From positions 1-56,670 of the forward strand of contig CAJLLT010000013.1 in the NCBI GenBank assembly GCA_905207625.1: a stretch of 56,670 bases of DNA. Reading direction: 5' to 3'. The first letter of the stretch is position 1, and every line of letters begins with the position of its first letter. Below are positions 48,046 through 56,219 of the stretch, in pieces. The translations under genes were made by a program, and so were the position numbers. The DNA is from an uncultured Eubacteriales bacterium (lineage in GTDB: Bacteria; Bacillota; Clostridia; Oscillospirales; UBA644). Below the pieces are notes generated by a model. It saw only the letters and a list, made by a program, of their open reading frames with translations, searched no databases and was not told the origin of the DNA.

Positions 48046-50787
48046 TTACTTTTTCTCGCTGACACCGGAAACAATGATCATAGTTCCGTCAGCCCCCTCA
48101 CGAAGTGTAATGACAGAAGACTTTACAGGGTATACTTTAAGGGGATCCTCATACCATTCGAAACCTACAGACCACATTCCGGTCATCCTGTCATACTCAC
48201 AGCTGACACAACGGCGGTTTTCCAGCGCTGACGCATACATGGAAAGAACATATGTTCCCCTTTCTGCGGAATAAAGCGGAGTATCGGTGGCATCAAAGGA
48301 TTCAAGACCGAAATGTCTCATTGCCACGGCATTCAGTTCGGATTGGGTAAATGTTACATACTTGGAAGATTCCGTCCCGGTTCTTCCGTACCCTTCGCGG
48401 AAGGCAAGAATAAGCATATATTCCGCAAGGGAACGGCGGTTTTTTATCTCCTCAACGGAGGAAAAAGTCTCATCTTCACACTCCGACCAGGACACAAAAT
48501 CCTCTGCCTTCCGTGCGGCAGGTAACGCAAGATTCACCTGCAGAAGTTCGTCCGGCGTCATGGAAAGCACAGTATATTCCCCGCTCTGTCCCTTGCCTAT
48601 ACGGACAATATATGTCTTCTTACCGGACTTTCCGGTTACAGTAAACTCATATTCACCCTCGGCGGATGTTGATGTGTAAGAAACGGAATCGAAACGGAGG
48701 GATGAATAGTTATATGCCGAAGATCCTATTGCAGTGTAAAGGTCATCCTTTTTACGGCTCTCAAGTCCGACTTTGAAAAGTTCAGCCACAGAATCCGCCC
48801 GTTTACGGATAATCTCAACCACTTTTTCCTTAAAAAGAGGGTAAGCATAATAAGAATGGAAATACCGCTCCACACGACGGGCCTCTGAGTAAAAGATTCC
48901 GTATACCCGTACCGTCGTCCCACCCTCTGGATCGGGAGTCATAGTCATGGTGAAACCACGCCCGCCGCCGAAGACGCCGCTGACCGACTCGGATGTATCC
49001 ACCCGGACAGAGCCCTCCACAGGGGTCAGATCCAGCGCCGAAAAAAGATCACGTATATTTTCAAAATACTCTCCCGTAGCACTGAGGGAGCCTATACTGA
49101 GTCCGGTTACGGAAACCTCCGCCCTGTCGGAATTTGCAAGAAGGACGCCAAGTTCGGAGGCTGATATCTGCCACAACTCGGTGTATATATTTTTATTGAC
49201 GTATTCGGAAAGAAACGATATCACGGAAGGAGCGACATCGTACGCCTTTTCTTCGTCTCCCGAAACAAGGACCGCAATGCTCCCATTTTTATAAAACCGC
49301 AGGCTTATATCCTCGTCGGGCATTAAAACTATATCTGCCTGCTCCGAGGGTACATTCCGCCCGGATTGCCATGAAGAAATTCCAAGCCCTGCAGTCAGTC
49401 CGGATGTTGTTATATAGAAAACATTACCGCCGGCGGTACAACGGATATTTCCGGCAGTAGAGACCTTCACCGCAGCCTGAGTCAGTGCGGGGTCGGAGGA
49501 GGAATCGGTGAGATATTCGGAAAGTGCGAAAAACGCCGAAGAAGGAATATTATAGTATTCGTTTTCGTAATACGCAAGATTTTCTTCACGGTACAGATAA
49601 AGCTCAAAGCCCTCAGAAGAAAGAACCATATCCGCTCTGTCCGGAAGGGATGCGGGGGCATTGGCACGGCGGCTCCACTGTCCCACTGAAAGAAGCCCGG
49701 CGGCAACGTATCCGCTGTCCAGGCGGTATGTTGTCCCGTCAAGGGAAATGTATAGGTTTGTACACACCGACAAAACATCATAAATACGGCGGGCACCGTC
49801 ATCAAAAAGACGGGTGATTGCGGAAGTAATTTTCTCGGCGGTCTCCATACCGACATAATAATATATTCGCGATCCGTTGTACTCGATTACGGCAGCCCGG
49901 TCGGAAACATATATGAGTATCCTCAGTCCCTGCCCGTTGTCAAGGGTCGCATCGGGGAGATTCTGTGTTTTCACTATATCGGAGGATGAAACCGTCCAGG
50001 AGGACATTTTCATCGCCTCTATCAGTGGCAAAGGGTCGAGAGCCGCAGTTATTCCGGAAAAGGATACGTTTACGGTTTTATTTGCCCGGAGAAAAGACTC
50101 CGTATCCGCGACGGAAAGAGTAGAATTAGCCTTCAGATAAGATATTACCTCAGATACCGTTCCGTATGGCAGAGAGTAGTAATATCCGGAATCGCCGATG
50201 TCGATCAGTGCCGTGCTGTTGGGATAAAGAAATATCTGTCCACCCTCTTCCGTCACGATCACGGCGTCGGCAGAAGCTCCGCTGTAATAGTCGTCCGCTT
50301 CCCGGGGTTGCCAGCGTTCGGGTTGAAGAAGCGAAAGGAATATATCCGTTTCCCCGACACTCACACTCCGCCCGGAAACGATCACCGTCAGTTTATCGGA
50401 GGCGGCAAGAGAACGGAAAACGGCATCTTTGCTCGCAATTTCGGCCTTACCCGAATCCCGGAGCAGAAAAGCCGCAACCGCAACGATAACGACCATTACC
50501 GCCGCAGATATAACTGCGATCAGAATACCTTTTCTCTGTTTTGATGCTGCGGCAGGGGCAACGGGGATTTCTTCTGTCACATAACCCGATTTATTGAGAA
50601 GCCTCAGCGCAAGCTCCTCGGTGTCCTCAGGGGCAGTGTCGTCAAGGTCATCCTTAGTATAAGTGCGACGGGAAATCTTGTGTATATCGTGACTCGGAGG
50701 CACGGGAATTTCAAATTCCTCCGTAATGTCCCCCTCCGGATCGTTTTCCCATTCCGGATCTATCTGATTCTTATTCTTATCCGACAT
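48046..50787 (-). CDS. Large membrane-anchored protein with four ~100-residue tandem repeats, unknown function
   Basis: 913 residues. An acidic cytoplasmic N terminus (1-86) is followed by one membrane helix (88-109), then an external part. It contains four divergent tandem repeats at about 119-224, 227-330, 333-430 and 436-533. Each has a Trp at a fixed place (W159, W264, W371, W473; spacing 105, 107, 102), then a beta strand such as QIFLYPNSTALIDI, RILIYVSDRAAVIEY, ELYLYREENLAYYEN or SLRFYKNGSIAVLVS, then a helix like VISYLKAN or FLSEYVNK. A fifth partial unit may follow to about 680. The last 230 residues form a different domain. I do not know this family. CGGAGC precedes the ATG; the partner gene ends 24 bases upstream. 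Confidence 0.75.
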   Translation of the reverse strand: MSDKNKNQIDPEWENDPEGDITEEFEIPVPPSHDIHKISRRTYTKDDLDDTAPEDTEELALRLLNKSGYVTEEIPVAPAAASKQRKGILIAVISAAVMVVIVAVAAFLLRDSGKAEIASKDAVFRSLAASDKLTVIVSGRSVSVGETDIFLSLLQPERWQPREADDYYSGASADAVIVTEEGGQIFLYPNSTALIDIGDSGYYYSLPYGTVSEVISYLKANSTLSVADTESFLRANKTVNVSFSGITAALDPLPLIEAMKMSSWTVSSSDIVKTQNLPDATLDNGQGLRILIYVSDRAAVIEYNGSRIYYYVGMETAEKITSAITRLFDDGARRIYDVLSVCTNLYISLDGTTYRLDSGYVAAGLLSVGQWSRRANAPASLPDRADMVLSSEGFELYLYREENLAYYENEYYNIPSSAFFALSEYLTDSSSDPALTQAAVKVSTAGNIRCTAGGNVFYITTSGLTAGLGISSWQSGRNVPSEQADIVLMPDEDISLRFYKNGSIAVLVSGDEEKAYDVAPSVISFLSEYVNKNIYTELWQISASELGVLLANSDRAEVSVTGLSIGSLSATGEYFENIRDLFSALDLTPVEGSVRVDTSESVSGVFGGGRGFTMTMTPDPEGGTTVRVYGIFYSEARRVERYFHSYYAYPLFKEKVVEIIRKRADSVAELFKVGLESRKKDDLYTAIGSSAYNYSSLRFDSVSYTSTSAEGEYEFTVTGKSGKKTYIVRIGKGQSGEYTVLSMTPDELLQVNLALPAARKAEDFVSWSECEDETFSSVEEIKNRRSLAEYMLILAFREGYGRTGTESSKYVTFTQSELNAVAMRHFGLESFDATDTPLYSAERGTYVLSMYASALENRRCVSCEYDRMTGMWSVGFEWYEDPLKVYPVKSSVITLREGADGTMIIVSGVSEKK

Positions 50788-50811
50788 AAAAGCTCCGAAA
50801 TCTTTTTGAAA

Positions 50812-51537
50812 TCAATTGTCAAACACTGTTTTAAGCCCGGAATATCCCGGTCCCTTCCAGTAAATGGTATCCCCGTAAAGAATATCTTCCGATACCATAA
50901 AGATCGTATCGGAACCCTTATCCTTTACGTGTATGCTCAGCCGCTGGACTCCTCCGCCGGTACTGTTGAGGCTTATCACGGAAGCGTACGCGGTCTCAAG
51001 GATATCTACGGCACTGTCACGGTCCGCCGAAAGCTCAAGATAAAGAGCCCTGCGGTCAGGACAACCCAACGAATCATAAAACTTCAGTCCGTCAATTTCG
51101 TAATTTCTGTCGGCAAGAAGATACTTCAGTTCAAATGAATACGTTTCCGTATCAATGGTGGGGGCATCCACCTCCGAACCGAGATATTCCTTTATCCGGT
51201 TGTAGCTGACGGAATGGAAAACTCCTCCTGAAGGAGAAACAAGCCGTATATAGTACTCAGAATAGGAAAGATCAGAATTCCGCAGAGCATTGACCACCTG
51301 ACGCAGAAGCATGACATCCTCGGCACTCATTACCGAATCTTCGCCCGCAACATCGATCATCAGACCCTTTCCCCTGTCCCGGACGGAATAACCGGATACC
51401 GAAACACCGTTCTCGGCGAGGCCGCCGCGGATCTCCGAATCAAGATTCATATTGTAACGGAGATATCCGACGAAGCTTATCAAAGCCGCTGCAGCAACGA
51501 CGACAGCAAAAGACAGCAGCATTTTTACTTTTCTCAT
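50812..51537 (-). CDS. Membrane-anchored protein of unknown function, first gene of the two-gene operon
   Basis: 241 residues. A basic start MRKVKMLLSF, one hydrophobic helix to about residue 26, and an external alpha/beta domain with many Ser, Tyr and acidic residues (for example LRQVVNALRNSDLSYSEYYIRL and DILETAYASVISLNSTGGG). One isolated Cys (in DSLGCPDRR) is present. No known family is recognised. GGAGG is 5 bases before the ATG. It shares a promoter with the downstream 913-residue repeat protein, so the two probably act together on the cell or spore surface. Confidence 0.65.
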   Translation of the reverse strand: MRKVKMLLSFAVVVAAAALISFVGYLRYNMNLDSEIRGGLAENGVSVSGYSVRDRGKGLMIDVAGEDSVMSAEDVMLLRQVVNALRNSDLSYSEYYIRLVSPSGGVFHSVSYNRIKEYLGSEVDAPTIDTETYSFELKYLLADRNYEIDGLKFYDSLGCPDRRALYLELSADRDSAVDILETAYASVISLNSTGGGVQRLSIHVKDKGSDTIFMVSEDILYGDTIYWKGPGYSGLKTVFDN

Positions 51538-51568
51538 ATCAGCCTCCGGGAACGTTATTATTCACTGT

Positions 51569-51597
51569 ATTTTAACATATATTTTTATTTAAGTCAA
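51569..51597 (-). promoter_or_regulatory. Sigma-A promoter of the 50812/48046 operon (minus strand)
   Basis: TTGACT (51597-51592) and TAAAAT (51574-51569), spacer 17, on the minus strand, about 32 bases upstream of the first start codon. Confidence 0.8.
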
Positions 51598-51674
51598 GAC
51601 TCGGCGGCGAAAAAAGAGTAAAAACTGCGGACCGTGCGGTTTAGGTCGGAAGGTTTTTCTGTTCCGGTACAGTT

Positions 51675-51714
51675 TACGACAGGTTTTACGGAAGGTTCTG
51701 TTGTAGAATATAAA
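51675..51714 (+). promoter_or_regulatory. Weak candidate Spo0A-type promoter of spoIIE
   Basis: TACGACA (51675-51681) is a one-mismatch 0A box (complement of TGTCGAA), and TAGAAT (51704-51709) or TATAAA (51709-51714) could be the -10. No ordinary -35 lies 17 bases upstream, as in the long-spacer Spo0A promoter of Bacillus spoIIE. Low confidence. Confidence 0.3.
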
Positions 51715-51731
51715 GGAAAGGAAGTTGTAAA

Positions 51732-53576
51732 ATGAACAGGATATTGACAAAAAAGACAGAGTCTCTGCGCCGCCTTGCAACCGAAGGTCTTAAACTCGGA
51801 GCGGGAGCCGTACTATCCGCTATCCCGTTTTTCAATCTTGCAAATCCCTTCGGTATCGCCTTTGCATCCGTATGCCCAGGGACGGGAGCGATCGGCGCGG
51901 CATTAGGGTATATACTTCGTGGCGCCGATGTCGTCAGGAATCTCACAGCACTGGTTTCCGTATGCTTGCTCAGGTTTCTGTTCCGTAACACGGTGGAGAA
52001 AAAAGCCGGGATTCATACGGCCTGCGCCATCTACACCGTGTGGGCAGGAGTGGTGGGCAGCCTTGCGGGGGTTTTCAATCCCTCAAATGATCTTCGCAAT
52101 TCGGTCTTTTACGTTGTAGCTTCGGGAGCGGGGGCGGCAGCGGCGTATGTTTTTTCCGTGGTTCTCGATAAAAACGGACAGGCCCGCCCCGGCAAACGCA
52201 GGGCACTCTGTTTCTGCGTCACCGCCGCGATGCTTTTTTCCGGCCTCGCGTATCTCGGAGGAATCGGGAAAAGCTGTTCCGTAATACTGTCAGTGACCTC
52301 GGTTTTCTTTGTATGCGCAAAATGCGGACTTTATAACGTATGTATGTACAGTCTCATTCTTGCCATGGCGACATTTCTTCAGGACGGAACAAATGCAGTC
52401 CTTCCCGCGGTCATAGTTTTCGGCGCAATAACCGCCAGCCTGGTAAAAAGGCTGGGTAAATATGCGGTGGTAATATGCTTTTTGCTGGCGGACACGGTCT
52501 TCTGTATATATTTCGGAGGCGAAAAAGGATCTTTTTCACTGCTTTTCCATATCCTCGCCGCCGGAGTACTGTTTTTCATCTTCCCCATGACGAAAATAGG
52601 GCAGATGATCAGGGCTGTGTCACCGTTTCCGGTCATACGTGCCGGAGAGCCGGTAGCCGCAGGGAAAAAGACAATGGGTTTTTTCGGAAAGATCAGCACC
52701 CCGTCGAAGAAAACCCCTTTTTACGAAGTGTGCGATAAATGCGGAAAACGCTTCGTATGCTGGATAAAAGACTATGACTATACCCTGGAAACGCTGAATA
52801 AAATGACAGTGGAAGCGGCTGATGAAACATTTACCGTACCGCATCATTTTCAGGCAAAATGTCCCAATTTCGATAAAATAGTCAGAAAACTGCGAAGGAC
52901 CTCCGACGATCCTCCCCTGTGGAAGCTTGACTATGCAAAAGCTTCGCATCCCCGGAGAGGACAGATAATCTGCGGCGACACCTGCGGGATTTTCGACGCA
53001 GTAGACGGAAAAAAAGTTTTCTGTATCACCGATGGGATGGGCTCGGGGTCAGGTGCGGCAAAACAGAGTGTCAGGGCAACAAAGCTGCTTCAAAGGCTCA
53101 TCTGCAACGGAATAGAAAAAAGCGACGCGCTGAAACTGCTCAACGAGACCTTTATCAAGGGCGATGAAGAAGCGGTGGTGGGTGTTGATATCTGTTCCGT
53201 GGATCTGAGGCTCGGAAAATGCGACTTCATCAAAGCCGGAGCGGCAAAATCCTTTATTATCCGTAACGGGAAGGTCTTCTCGGTGGGAGCCGCCTCCACC
53301 CCTCTCGGAATAATCGATGAAACGGACATAATAACCCACAATGCGTCCCTTTGCCGCGGAGATATACTGATAATGGTGTCCGACGGTATGACGGGTGCCG
53401 AAGAATGGCTTACATCTGCCCTTGAGACCGTAGCACAGAGCAACGTCCGCAATTGCGTTGATATATGCGATGCCCTACTGACGGGAGCCTGTCGCAAAAA
53501 CATGGACGGTGACGACGACATATCGGTAATAACGGTTAAGGCGGACCTTATCACGGATCAGAAAGCGGCGGAATAA
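51732..53576 (+). CDS. spoIIE: Stage II sporulation protein E (SpoIIE), short form
   Basis: 614 residues. The N-terminal half has about ten membrane helices (to about residue 300). A Cys-containing segment VCDKCGKRFVCW (about 336-347) follows, then a PP2C phosphatase from about 400, with ITDGMGSGSGAAKQS and SDGMTGAEEW as the metal motifs and DGDDDISVITVKAD at the end. SpoIIE dephosphorylates SpoIIAA to activate sigma-F and helps polar division. B. subtilis SpoIIE has 827 residues, so the middle oligomerisation/FtsZ region is much reduced here. AAGGAAAGGAAG precedes the ATG. Confidence 0.94.
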   Translation: MNRILTKKTESLRRLATEGLKLGAGAVLSAIPFFNLANPFGIAFASVCPGTGAIGAALGYILRGADVVRNLTALVSVCLLRFLFRNTVEKKAGIHTACAIYTVWAGVVGSLAGVFNPSNDLRNSVFYVVASGAGAAAAYVFSVVLDKNGQARPGKRRALCFCVTAAMLFSGLAYLGGIGKSCSVILSVTSVFFVCAKCGLYNVCMYSLILAMATFLQDGTNAVLPAVIVFGAITASLVKRLGKYAVVICFLLADTVFCIYFGGEKGSFSLLFHILAAGVLFFIFPMTKIGQMIRAVSPFPVIRAGEPVAAGKKTMGFFGKISTPSKKTPFYEVCDKCGKRFVCWIKDYDYTLETLNKMTVEAADETFTVPHHFQAKCPNFDKIVRKLRRTSDDPPLWKLDYAKASHPRRGQIICGDTCGIFDAVDGKKVFCITDGMGSGSGAAKQSVRATKLLQRLICNGIEKSDALKLLNETFIKGDEEAVVGVDICSVDLRLGKCDFIKAGAAKSFIIRNGKVFSVGAASTPLGIIDETDIITHNASLCRGDILIMVSDGMTGAEEWLTSALETVAQSNVRNCVDICDALLTGACRKNMDGDDDISVITVKADLITDQKAAE

Positions 53577-53673
53577 AAAACAGACAAAAAAGAGTACAGA
53601 CAAATATCTTCAAGAAAATTCCACCTCATTTCGCCGCTGTTTCTTTTTATTTAAAAAGAGTCAATAAAATCAT
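53577..53673. other. AT-rich intergenic sequence after spoIIE
   Basis: No ORF with a ribosome binding site. A short inverted repeat (CTTTTT/AAAAAG near 53643-53658) is too small to be called a terminator. Confidence 0.4.
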
Positions 53674-53775
53674 GGCGCAGTCCCCGGGAGCTCCGGCTCC
53701 CGGGGACTGTCCGTTTTACGGACAGTCCGGAGTTGCCTGCCGGCAACTCCGTTGCGCCTGAGGATGCACCGGACT
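53674..53775. repeat. Nested palindrome cluster (structured element) between spoIIE and rlmD
   Basis: A run of perfect hairpins. Hairpin A: 14 bp, arms 53678-53691 and 53696-53709. Hairpin B: 11 bp, arms 53704-53714 and 53718-53728, overlapping A. Hairpin C: 9-10 bp, arms 53729-53737 and 53742-53750. GGCGCA (53674-53679) and TGCGCC (53753-53758) close all three, and AGTCCGG/CCGGACT (about 53724-53730 and 53769-53775) adds another possible pairing. A and B share bases, so they exclude each other. No T-run follows, so it is not an ordinary terminator. Confidence 0.7.
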
Positions 53776-53795
53776 GCAAAAAGGATAGGTGAATC

Positions 53796-53824
53796 TTGAC
53801 AATCCCGGACGTTTCTGTTATACT
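53796..53824 (+). promoter_or_regulatory. Sigma-A promoter of rlmD
   Basis: TTGACA (53796-53801) and TATACT (53819-53824) with a 17-base spacer, 51 bases before the ATG. Confidence 0.88.
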
Positions 53825-53875
53825 GAAAAGTAATGAAACAACATCGGTAAAGTACCCGCCAATCCCGGAGGAAAA

Positions 53876-55375
53876 ATGAAAAGTACGGTTAAAATAAACA
53901 AAAACGACACTCTTACGCTGACTGTTTCCGCTATGAGTTTTGCGGGACTGGGCATTGCCCGGTACTCTGACCCGGCGGCAGGCGCAGACAATTACGTTTT
54001 TTTCATCTCCGGTGCGGTTGTCGGAGACGTCTGCCGTTGTCTCGTGCTTAAAGTGGGAAAAAGCTACGGCTACGCAAAAATTCTGGAGATACTCTCCCCC
54101 TCCGCAGACAGAATTCCGGCAGATTGCAACGTTTTCGGAAAATGCGGAGGCTGTTCCTTCCTCAATACGGAATACCGGGCAGAACTCTCTTATAAAAGCC
54201 GTATAGTTGCGGATGCCTTTTCAAAAAACGGATTCAGCTTCGTTGACCGTAACAGCCCGGTAATGCCTCTGATTCTGCCCGAACCCATATTAACGGACAT
54301 GACCCCCGAAGGGACCCCGGAGGTAGTCGGTTCGCCGGAAACCGAGTATTACCGGAACAAAGTGATATATCCGCTGTCCCCCGAGGGAAAATTCGGATTT
54401 TACGCCCATAACAGCCACCGGTGCTGTGCATGTTACGACTGCCGTCTGCAGGACCGACTTTTTACGGACATTGCCGGATGCGTTCAGCAATTCATTGCCG
54501 ATTACGGTATCAGACCATATGATGAGGCATTCGGAACGGGACTCTTCCGTCACCTGTTTCTTCGTCGGGGAAAAAGTTCCGGTCAGCTTATGGTCTGTCT
54601 GATCCTTGCCGAAGAGAGACTTCCCCATCAGGACGAACTCATTCGCAGATTGAGCCGTTTTCCTGAAATCAGGTCTGTTTACATCAACGTCAATCCTCTC
54701 GTTGGCAATACGGTTCTCGGAAGGAGGTTCAGCCTCATTTACGGCGAACCTTACATAGAAGATACGCTCTGCGGACTCCGCTTCAGAATCAGTCCCGCCG
54801 CATTTTGGCAAATAAACAGCCGACAGGCCGAAAACCTTTACAACTACGCTGTAAACGCAGCGGAAATAACGGAAAACGACACTGTGCTTGATCTGTGCTG
54901 CGGCACCGGGACCTTAGCACTTATAGCGGCAAAAAACACCGAAGCCAAGCGGGTCTTCGGTGTGGAAATAGTACCCGAAGCCATTGAGGACGCAAAACAG
55001 AACGCGGAGGCAAACGGAATTGAAAACTGCACCTTCCTTGTGGCGGATGCTGCCGAAACGTACGATGTCATAAAGAGTGAGTGTAAAGGATTTCAACTTC
55101 CCAACGTGGTAATTGTTGACCCGCCCAGAAAAGGACTTGATGAAGAGGCGGTACGGCAGCTGAAACGTCTCAGTCCCGACAGAATAGTCTACATTTCCTG
55201 CGACCCGCACACTCAGGCAAGGGATCTTTCACGGCTTATATATCCAAATCTCGGAGATTCGGAATCAGTATTTCTGCTTCCCACCTATCGGGTCAGAAGT
55301 CTCCGTGCCTTTGATATGTTCCCCCGGACACCGCATATAGAAAGCGTGGTCTGTCTGACAAAAATCCCGGGATAG
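53876..55375 (+). CDS. rlmD: 23S rRNA (uracil-C5)-methyltransferase, RlmD/RlmCD family
   Basis: 499 residues. An N-terminal TRAM domain (about 1-65) binds RNA. The 4Fe-4S ligand cysteines are in DCNVFGKCGGCSF (near 82), with a later Cys in CCACYDCRLQ. The SAM motif is LDLCCGTGTLALIA (near 342), VVIVDPPRKGLDEEA near 420, and the catalytic-Cys loop YISCDPHTQARDL near 442. It should methylate U1939 and/or U747 of 23S rRNA; in Gram-positives one enzyme (RlmCD) often does both. GGAGG precedes the ATG. Confidence 0.94.
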   Translation: MKSTVKINKNDTLTLTVSAMSFAGLGIARYSDPAAGADNYVFFISGAVVGDVCRCLVLKVGKSYGYAKILEILSPSADRIPADCNVFGKCGGCSFLNTEYRAELSYKSRIVADAFSKNGFSFVDRNSPVMPLILPEPILTDMTPEGTPEVVGSPETEYYRNKVIYPLSPEGKFGFYAHNSHRCCACYDCRLQDRLFTDIAGCVQQFIADYGIRPYDEAFGTGLFRHLFLRRGKSSGQLMVCLILAEERLPHQDELIRRLSRFPEIRSVYINVNPLVGNTVLGRRFSLIYGEPYIEDTLCGLRFRISPAAFWQINSRQAENLYNYAVNAAEITENDTVLDLCCGTGTLALIAAKNTEAKRVFGVEIVPEAIEDAKQNAEANGIENCTFLVADAAETYDVIKSECKGFQLPNVVIVDPPRKGLDEEAVRQLKRLSPDRIVYISCDPHTQARDLSRLIYPNLGDSESVFLLPTYRVRSLRAFDMFPRTPHIESVVCLTKIPG

Positions 55376-55389
55376 ATTGGTCCTGAGTC

Positions 55390-55440
55390 CGAGAATATAA
55401 ACAGACCCTGTACGGAAAATTTTCTCCGTACAGGGTCTGT
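55390..55440. terminator. Long intrinsic terminator hairpin between rlmD and sfsA
   Basis: A 16-bp perfect stem: ACAGACCCTGTACGGA (55401-55416) and its complement (55425-55440). On the minus strand it is followed by TTTATATT, better for the sfsA transcript. On the plus strand the follow-on is only GTTCCTC, so it ends rlmD less efficiently. Confidence 0.75.
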
Positions 55441-55547
55441 GTTCCTCAAATGTCCGGCGGCCTGAATTCCTTCAATATGCAAGCCCCATGCAATCGTGCC
55501 AATCCCCGTCATAAGACATACAGCCGTTCCACGGAAGCAGGAACAAA

Positions 55548-56219
55548 TCATTCCTTTATTTCCAAAGAATCCGGGGAAACAGAGCACGGAAGAAAGAGAA
55601 CCTTCACACCGGCTTGCCGGGCTTTGTCGAAGGCTTCCGCAAAGGCGGGGTCGGTCACGGAGTTCGGACGAACCTCAAAGACTCCCGGCATCGCGATTAC
55701 AAAAGCAATGAAGCATTCGTATCCCCGGGAAACAGCGGCGGCAAGTTCCTGCAGATGCTTTACGCCCCTCTGTGTCGGAGCATCCGGGAAGTACCCCACT
55801 CCGTCAATTTCAAGTGTGCACCCCTTGACTTCCAGGAGTATTTCTTCTTTCCCCTTCCGAACCATATAAAAGTCGACACGGGAATTTCCGTAACTGTATT
55901 CAGGCCTGATATGTACCACGTCGCCGAAAGGTTTCCGACGCTTTTCAAGGTATTCACGCACAACGGCGTTCGGCGCCTGGCTGTCAATATTGACCCAACC
56001 GAGTCCCGGTTTTTCCACCGCAACAAGGTCATAATCTGTTTTTCTCCCGGCGCCCGGTCCGGGTGTAAGGACAACCCTCCGTCCGGGGACTAAAAGTTCC
56101 CGGCATCTGCCCGTATTCTTCACATGGACCGTTTCTTCCTTCCCGTAAAGCATCACCCGGGCAACGAACCGGTTCGGACGGGATATAAACTCCGCCGTGA
56201 CGGTGTTTTTATATATCAT
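55548..56219 (-). CDS. sfsA: SfsA family nuclease (sugar fermentation stimulation protein homologue)
   Basis: 223 residues. An N-terminal OB-like part with FVARVMLYGKEETVHVKNTGRC and a C-terminal nuclease-like domain with SRVDFYMVRKGKEEILLEVKGCTLEIDGVGYFPDAPTQRG split over residues about 115-160. The Asp, Glu and Lys in VDF and EVKG follow the PD-(D/E)xK pattern. SfsA binds DNA in E. coli and was recently regarded as a nuclease; its cellular role in Firmicutes is unclear. Its start overlaps the preceding gene by four bases. Confidence 0.93.
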   Translation of the reverse strand: MIYKNTVTAEFISRPNRFVARVMLYGKEETVHVKNTGRCRELLVPGRRVVLTPGPGAGRKTDYDLVAVEKPGLGWVNIDSQAPNAVVREYLEKRRKPFGDVVHIRPEYSYGNSRVDFYMVRKGKEEILLEVKGCTLEIDGVGYFPDAPTQRGVKHLQELAAAVSRGYECFIAFVIAMPGVFEVRPNSVTDPAFAEAFDKARQAGVKVLFLPCSVSPDSLEIKE

